From CAWEPK01 sp049521495 (lineage in GTDB: Bacteria > Desulfobacterota > Syntrophorhabdia > Syntrophorhabdales > WCHB1-27), in the NCBI GenBank assembly GCA_049521495.1, contig JBEKOT010000001.1:1-64000 (forward strand): a stretch of 64,000 bases of DNA, read 5' to 3'. Of this stretch, positions 59,367 to 64,000 are shown piece after piece (positions within the stretch are counted from its first letter, which is position 1; each line of letters starts with the position of its first letter). Both the position numbers and the translations under genes were made by a program. Under the pieces are notes generated by a model that saw only the letters and a list, made by a program, of their open reading frames with translations, was not told where the DNA came from and ran no database searches.

Positions 59367-60560
59367 CTACGAGCCGGACTGGAGGAGGTGGGCCTTGTCC
59401 GTCACCTCCCAGGGGAGACCAATATCCATGCGCCCTACATGGCCGTAAGAGGCCAGGCGCCGATAGAAGCCGCCCTTGACGGTCGAAGGGAGATAGCGGA
59501 GGTTGAACTGCCGGAGAATGGCTGCAGGACGAAAGTCAAGGTGGCGCTCGACGCGGGCCGCGATCTCGTCGTCCGGTATCTTCCCGGTGCCGAAGGTCTC
59601 CACCTGTATGCTCACAGGTTGCGCAAGTCCTATGGAATAGCTCAAGAGGACTTCGCATTCCTCGGCAAGTCCGGCGGCTACCACATTCTTCGCGGCGTAC
59701 CTCGCGGCATAAGCCCCGGTGCGGTCGATCCGGAGCGGGTCTTTGCCGCTGAGGGCGGCGCCGCTGTGGCGCGAATACTCGCCGTAGGTATCGATGGCGT
59801 TCTTTCTGCCCGTGAGACCACTGTGGACCGAGGGGCCGCCGCCGTAAAAAAGGCCGTCAGGGTTCATGAATATCCGTGTTCTCTCATCCGGCCTGAAGGG
59901 CTCGTCTGCAAAGACCGGCGCGACGACCGCCTCGGTGAGGCCGTCCCGGAGGCCCTTGAGCGTTGTATCCTGCCTCGTGGTACTGGCAATGACAGTGATG
60001 CTGTGGATGCGGCTCGGCCTCCGGCCCTCGTACTCCACTGCCACCTGGGTCCAGCCGTCCGGTCCAAGGTCGGGGAGCATCTTCCGCAGGCGGACAGAAG
60101 TGAGCCTACGCGCCAACTTATGGGCGAGCCATATGGGAAGGGGCATGAACGCCGGCGTCTGGGTGCAGGCAAAGCCGAATATGGTCGCCTGGTTGCGGAC
60201 AACAACACGGTCGATCTCGTCGTATGTGAGGTTCTTCTCGTCGAACCGGCTGTACTCGTCAGGCGGCATCTCGCGGAGGCTGGTTACTACAGTACACGTC
60301 TTCGCGTTGAACTGGGGCTCAGCATAGCCTACCTGGTCGATAACCTCACGGGCGATATAGGGGAAATCGACGGGGTTGGGCGTATCGAACCTCGCCGCAA
60401 TGAAGACGATAGCGTTCGAGACTGCGCACTCCGCCACCACGCGGGCATAGGGATCGCGCCTGAGAATGTGGTCGACAAAGGCGTCGCTGATCTGGTCGCA
60501 CAGCTTGTCGGGGTGCCCCTCCGTAACCGATTCCGAAGTGAATACGAATGGTCTCTTCAC
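59367..60560 (-). CDS. Divergent MetK (S-adenosylmethionine synthetase) homologue with altered active site
   Basis: A 397-residue protein that aligns end to end with MetK: TSESVTEGHPDKLCDQISD, MPLPIWLAHKLARR, SGLTGRKNAIDTYG, SGKDPLRIDRTGAYAARY and SYGHVGRMDIGLPWE. Key canonical motifs are changed. GEITT reads ARFDT (Arg58 for Glu), GAGDQG reads VVRNQA (Asn123 for Asp118), the Lys165 position is Trp170, and the Asp238 position is His246. Lys273 and Arg252-Lys253 are kept. Whether it still makes SAM is open; a paralogue with another reaction is possible. Its GTG overlaps the stop of the P-type ATPase (GTGA), so the two are translationally coupled. Confidence 0.8.
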   Translation of the reverse strand: MKRPFVFTSESVTEGHPDKLCDQISDAFVDHILRRDPYARVVAECAVSNAIVFIAARFDTPNPVDFPYIAREVIDQVGYAEPQFNAKTCTVVTSLREMPPDEYSRFDEKNLTYDEIDRVVVRNQATIFGFACTQTPAFMPLPIWLAHKLARRLTSVRLRKMLPDLGPDGWTQVAVEYEGRRPSRIHSITVIASTTRQDTTLKGLRDGLTEAVVAPVFADEPFRPDERTRIFMNPDGLFYGGGPSVHSGLTGRKNAIDTYGEYSRHSGAALSGKDPLRIDRTGAYAARYAAKNVVAAGLAEECEVLLSYSIGLAQPVSIQVETFGTGKIPDDEIAARVERHLDFRPAAILRQFNLRYLPSTVKGGFYRRLASYGHVGRMDIGLPWEVTDKAHLLQSGS

Positions 60561-63500
60561 ACGTCGCCCCGCGTGCCCTTCTTTATGGCTTCGTTGACAA
60601 AGAGGGGAAGAACTGCCCCTCCTCCCGTGATAAGACCGTCGACGATGCCTATGCGACTGATGCCGAGGAGGTTTCGGAGGCCTGGAACAGCCATGGCGAC
60701 GCCCTGGAGGATGAAGGTGCCTATGAGAGCGCCCGTCAGGTAGCGGTTCGGCGCCAGTCTCCCCTTGTCAAAGATCGTCCTTTCCTCCGAGCGGCAGGTC
60801 AGCGCATGGAGAAGCTGGCCCACTGTAAGGCTCAAAAAAGCCATTGTGCCCGCCCGGGGCCCCTGGCCGTAACGGGCAACGCCGTATCCGTAAGCACCTA
60901 GGGAGCCTGCCGAGATAACGGCCCCCTCCCTCAGCATCTTTTTCAGGCTGGCCGGCTGAAGGATTTCCTCCGCGGGGTCCCTGGGGGGACGGAGCAGGAC
61001 GTCCGGCTCAGGCTGCTCCATGGCAAGGGCAAGACCTGGAAAAATGTCGGAAACGAGGTTGATCCAGAGGAACTGCATTGCGGTCAAGGGCTCTCCGAGC
61101 CCGGCCGTAATGGAGACGGTGGTAACCATGATCTCGCTCATGTTGGTCGAGAGCAGGTAGTGGAGCGCCTTCCTGATATTGTTGTATATGGTGCGCCCCT
61201 CGCTGATCGCGACCAGCATGGTCTCCAGGTCATCGTTCTCAAGCACTATGTCCGCCACCTCTCGGGCCACGTCGGTGCCTGTATGACCCATCGCGATGCC
61301 GATGGCGGCGGCTTTCAGGGCAGGCCCGTCGTTGATGCCGTCGCCGGTCATACCCACGACCTTGCCTTGCTCCTGGAGGACCTGCAAGATCTGGAGCTTG
61401 TGAGCAGGACTTACTCTGGCGAAAACGTGAAGCCCGGAGGTGAGGCCTTTGAGCACCTCGGGCTGCATTCCGGCCAAATGGCGCGAATCGAGGATGCGGA
61501 CATCCCCGCCGCCTGCAAGGTCCAGCTCCTTCGCTACCGCATATGCAGTGGCGCTCTGGTCGCCTGTGATCATGACCGTGTCGATCCCTGCCTTGTGAAA
61601 GCCGGCGATGAGGTCCTTGACGCCATGCCGTACGGGGTCGGTCATGCCGACCATGCCGAGCCACGTCATGTCCCTCACGGCGATGTCGCCGTTTTCCAAA
61701 AGGACAAGGCTGCTGTCCGAGAGCGATCGGGCAAGCCCGAGCACCCTGAGACTCTGGCCGGCCATCTCTTCATTGGCTGCCTGGATGTCGCTTCTCGCAT
61801 CTTCTGACAGGGGAAGACGGGCTCCGTCCTTCATGTACCAGGCGCATCCCGCCAGAACTTCGGGAGGGCTCCCCTTCATAGCCAGAAGGCGTTTCGCGCT
61901 GTTGCGGATGGAGTGGACCGTCATCATGACGTTCCTCGTCTCGGATCTATGTATGATGTTGACGAGGGCAAAGGATTCCCTTAACTCCTGCACATTGACC
62001 CCTGCGTTCAGAGCTAGGTGGATGAGGGCGTTTTCAGTCGGGGACCCCGTAACGGAGTAAGTCCCGTCGGCGCCGAATACCTCGCTCTCGTTGCAGAGGG
62101 CGCCCACGTGAAGGAGCATCAACAGCTCCTCGCAGCCGTACGGGTTAATCTCCCCATTCGGGCAGGCGAATCTGCCGTCCCTCACGTGCATGTGGTAAGG
62201 GCTCGTGAAAAGCCGGGTCACCGTCATCCTGTTGAGCGTCAACGTACCTGTTTTGTCGAGGCATATGGTCTGGACGGACCCCAGGGTCTCGATGGCCTCG
62301 AGGCGCCTAACCAGGACATGGTGTCTGCGCATGCTCCTTATGCCAAGTCCAAGGGCAGTCGTGGCAACGGTGGGGAGACCCTCGGGAACGGCTGCAACAG
62401 CGAGGGCGATTGACGATTTCAGCATCCGGAGTAAACCATAGCCTCTCAATATACCCGCGAGGAATACGATTGCGCAGACAGCCGAGCTCATTATGGCGAG
62501 TTTTGTGCCCATGCGGCCCAGCTGAAGCTCCATGGGTGTGGCCGGGGCTCTTGCCTCGCCCATGAGTATCTGGATGCGGCCGGTCTCCGTGTAAGGGCCC
62601 GTTGCGACTGCAACCGCAAGACCCTGCCCGCCCGTTACAAGGGTCCCCATATAGACCATATTTGTTCTGTCGGCCAGAGGGAGGTCGGCGTCTTCCAGGA
62701 CTTCGGTTGTCTTGTGGGCAGGCATGCTCTCGCCTGTAAGGGCCGATTCGTCCACACTCAGATGACTCGCGGCAATGAGTCTCGCGTCCGCAGCTACATA
62801 ACTTCCCGGCCGAAGCACAAGCAGGTCTCCGGGCACCACCTCCTCTACGCCTGTCTGCACTATCTCCCCGTCCCGCTTTACGAGGGCGGCAGGCCTTACA
62901 AGATTCTTGAGGGAGCTGATGATCTTCTCCGACCGGCTCTCAGTCACGTAGCCTATGGAGGCGTTGATCGCCACCACGCCCATGATCACAACCGCATCGG
63001 CAAGGCCGCCGGTCAACAGGGATAGGCCGGCCGCTACGCCGAGAAGCAGCACCGGAAAGCTCTTGAACTGCTCTGCCAGGATGGACCAGGCGGAGCGAGG
63101 CACCGATTCGGGGAGTATGTTGGGGCCGAAGCGCTTGAGGTTTTCTCTATAAGCCTTCGGGGTAAGCCCTGTGTCAGGGCTTACCCCGAAGGCGGTGAGC
63201 GCCTCGCGCGGCTGACGAAGGTGCCATGAACTGTAGTCCTGCGCTTCTTTCGCCGGACAAGGCCGCTTCTTTGAAGTCCCGGCCGGCACGGCCGGCCTGG
63301 CGGGAAACGGTAGTCTTAGAGGGCGGCTACCCTCGTCAGCATCGACGCGGGACGGCAGAAGTCCGCCCAGCTCTTTTTCGATCTCACGGGCTGTTCTGGA
63401 GGCGTTGTGGATAACGAGGACATTGCCGGTAAGGGGACTTGCCGATACATGGGTTATATCGACATTCTTCGACAGCCTTTCTTCCAGATGCCTCTTCAGC

Positions 63501-63574
63501 TCGTGCGACCCGTAGAGTCCTTCGACCTTTAAGCGGACCCTTCCGCGGACAGCGGCGTGAACTATCTGGACCAA
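60557..63574 (-). CDS. P2-type cation-transporting ATPase with N-terminal HMA2 domain
   Basis: A 1005-residue pump. Residues 1-75 form an HMA2-like domain (IVHAAVRGRVRLKVEGL), followed by a variable linker and a cation ATPase N-domain. TGES is at 280-283, PEGLP in TM4 at 397-401, phosphorylated Asp440 in DKTGTLT, and GDGINDGPALKAAAIG later. TM5 NMSEIM and TM6 WINLVSDIFPGLALAME keep the Asn/Glu and Asn/Asp pairs that bind cation in Ca2+ and Mn2+ pumps. So a Ca/Mn-type specificity is likely despite the metal-type N-terminus. Start TTG 63574 lies three bases after the Ala-rich gene; the end is coupled to the MetK-like gene. Confidence 0.88.
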   Translation of the reverse strand: MVQIVHAAVRGRVRLKVEGLYGSHELKRHLEERLSKNVDITHVSASPLTGNVLVIHNASRTAREIEKELGGLLPSRVDADEGSRPLRLPFPARPAVPAGTSKKRPCPAKEAQDYSSWHLRQPREALTAFGVSPDTGLTPKAYRENLKRFGPNILPESVPRSAWSILAEQFKSFPVLLLGVAAGLSLLTGGLADAVVIMGVVAINASIGYVTESRSEKIISSLKNLVRPAALVKRDGEIVQTGVEEVVPGDLLVLRPGSYVAADARLIAASHLSVDESALTGESMPAHKTTEVLEDADLPLADRTNMVYMGTLVTGGQGLAVAVATGPYTETGRIQILMGEARAPATPMELQLGRMGTKLAIMSSAVCAIVFLAGILRGYGLLRMLKSSIALAVAAVPEGLPTVATTALGLGIRSMRRHHVLVRRLEAIETLGSVQTICLDKTGTLTLNRMTVTRLFTSPYHMHVRDGRFACPNGEINPYGCEELLMLLHVGALCNESEVFGADGTYSVTGSPTENALIHLALNAGVNVQELRESFALVNIIHRSETRNVMMTVHSIRNSAKRLLAMKGSPPEVLAGCAWYMKDGARLPLSEDARSDIQAANEEMAGQSLRVLGLARSLSDSSLVLLENGDIAVRDMTWLGMVGMTDPVRHGVKDLIAGFHKAGIDTVMITGDQSATAYAVAKELDLAGGGDVRILDSRHLAGMQPEVLKGLTSGLHVFARVSPAHKLQILQVLQEQGKVVGMTGDGINDGPALKAAAIGIAMGHTGTDVAREVADIVLENDDLETMLVAISEGRTIYNNIRKALHYLLSTNMSEIMVTTVSITAGLGEPLTAMQFLWINLVSDIFPGLALAMEQPEPDVLLRPPRDPAEEILQPASLKKMLREGAVISAGSLGAYGYGVARYGQGPRAGTMAFLSLTVGQLLHALTCRSEERTIFDKGRLAPNRYLTGALIGTFILQGVAMAVPGLRNLLGISRIGIVDGLITGGGAVLPLFVNEAIKKGTRGDV

Positions 63575-63577
63575 GGA

Positions 63578-64000
63578 CTACTCTTTCGTCTTCCGTCTTT
63601 GATCGGCCGGTTTTTCTGCTTCGGACGGCGTGCTCTTTTCCGGACGCCCCGACGGCGGAGGACCCGCAGGCGGTTTCGCGGGAAAAGCGGCTCCTGCCAG
63701 GTCTCTCACGCCCTCCGCCACACCGGCTAGCATCCCCCTTACGGCCTTGGCCGCTGTCACCCCTATGGTGCCTGCTGCTTCGATGGCCCCTCCGACTGCG
63801 ACTTTCGCCATGTCTTCGGCGCTAACTCCGATCTCTTTCGCCGCCTCGATGACACCGTCGACTGCGCGTCTTGCAACAAGGGAAACATCGGCGCCGACTT
63901 CCGAAGCCCCTTTAACCGCACCCTTCACCGTCTGGCTTGCCATCCCTACCACATCTCCGCCCACGTCTCCGACGCCCATGATAATGCCTTTGGTGACGCT
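63578..64000 (-). CDS. Ala/Gly/Val-rich repeat protein upstream of the ATPase (partial at window edge)
   Basis: The frame is open to the last base of the window, with no stop in the 21 bases before the ATG at 63979, and continues the repeat pattern (SVTKGIIMGVGDVGG). The true start is therefore probably outside. The visible 140 residues are degenerate repeats of about 20 with GA/EAA/VG steps (ASQTVKGAVKGASEVGADV, AVGGAIEAAGTIGVTAAK), suggesting an amphipathic helical array. A Pro-rich segment and a charged Lys/Glu tail follow. Its stop is three bases from the ATPase start. It may be a membrane-surface scaffold for the pump; function unknown. Confidence 0.65.
   Translation of the reverse strand, partial: SVTKGIIMGVGDVGGDVVGMASQTVKGAVKGASEVGADVSLVARRAVDGVIEAAKEIGVSAEDMAKVAVGGAIEAAGTIGVTAAKAVRGMLAGVAEGVRDLAGAAFPAKPPAGPPPSGRPEKSTPSEAEKPADQRRKTKE

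Noticed and set aside
59328..60743. Plus-strand 471-codon frame opposite the MetK-like gene
   Set aside because: Antisense to a gene with clear MetK homology and a coupled start; composition is that of a shadow frame.

Overview
The window is GC-rich, gene-dense bacterial chromosome from a Gram-negative organism. The outer membrane is implied by an Omp85-type barrel, a PagL-like lipid A deacylase and a full hopanoid locus. Radical SAM enzymes, an HpnJ/HpnH hopanoid pathway, GTP-dependent PEP carboxykinase, an AmmeMemoRadiSam enzyme and an XrtA/PEP-CTERM-type exopolysaccharide locus together suggest an anaerobic member of the former Deltaproteobacteria (Desulfobacterota, Syntrophorhabdus-like). 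That placement is inference from gene content; there is no rRNA or tRNA gene in the window.

Region 1 (1-17.5 kb, plus strand) is one long exopolysaccharide/surface-glycan cluster. It holds the tail of a Wzz-like chain-length protein, an ExeA-type ATPase, an initiating sugar-phosphate transferase with a degenerate GGDEF-like N-terminus, a WbpB-WbpD-WbpE-like trio for a 2,3-diacetamido uronic acid, a NodB-like protein, two FemAB-like proteins, a radical SAM protein, three glycosyltransferases, an O-antigen-ligase-like polymerase and a Wzx flippase. Several genes match families that accompany exosortase A, but no exosortase or PEP-CTERM substrate is visible here.

Region 2 (17.6-28.8 kb) is housekeeping: a secreted small protein, fmdB plus a 52-residue partner, the tightly overlapped minus-strand set mnmG / QueG-like / carA / carB, greA, an acyl-CoA ligase, and a molybdate regulator split into a ModE-type HTH gene and a divergent Mop gene.

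Region 3 (29.1-42.5 kb) is a hopanoid operon: hpnJ, hpnK, a small DMT transporter, shc, hpnA, a DUF116 membrane protein, hpnH, a CruF-like membrane protein, hpnG (antisense), hpnI and a POTRA-less Omp85-like barrel. The enzymes fit the route from squalene through adenosylhopane to bacteriohopanetetrol cyclitol ether. A PilZ protein and a PagL-like deacylase follow on the minus strand.

Region 4 (42.6-57.6 kb) holds an M18 aminopeptidase, lon with an overlapping AmmeMemoRadiSam radical SAM gene, a small HTH gene, a DNA methyltransferase whose SNase-like C-terminus has been split off by a frameshift, a translationally coupled sulfur-carrier / TtuA-like / GAF-GGDEF set leading to mreB, then pckG, a GntR regulator and murJ.

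Region 5 (57.7-64 kb) is a metal-transport neighbourhood: a single-domain HMA2 protein, then on the minus strand an Ala-rich repeat protein, a P2-type ATPase with an N-terminal HMA2 domain, a strongly divergent MetK homologue translationally coupled to it, and a DUF445 membrane protein. The divergent MetK with altered active-site residues, coupled to a cation pump, is the most unusual arrangement in the window.
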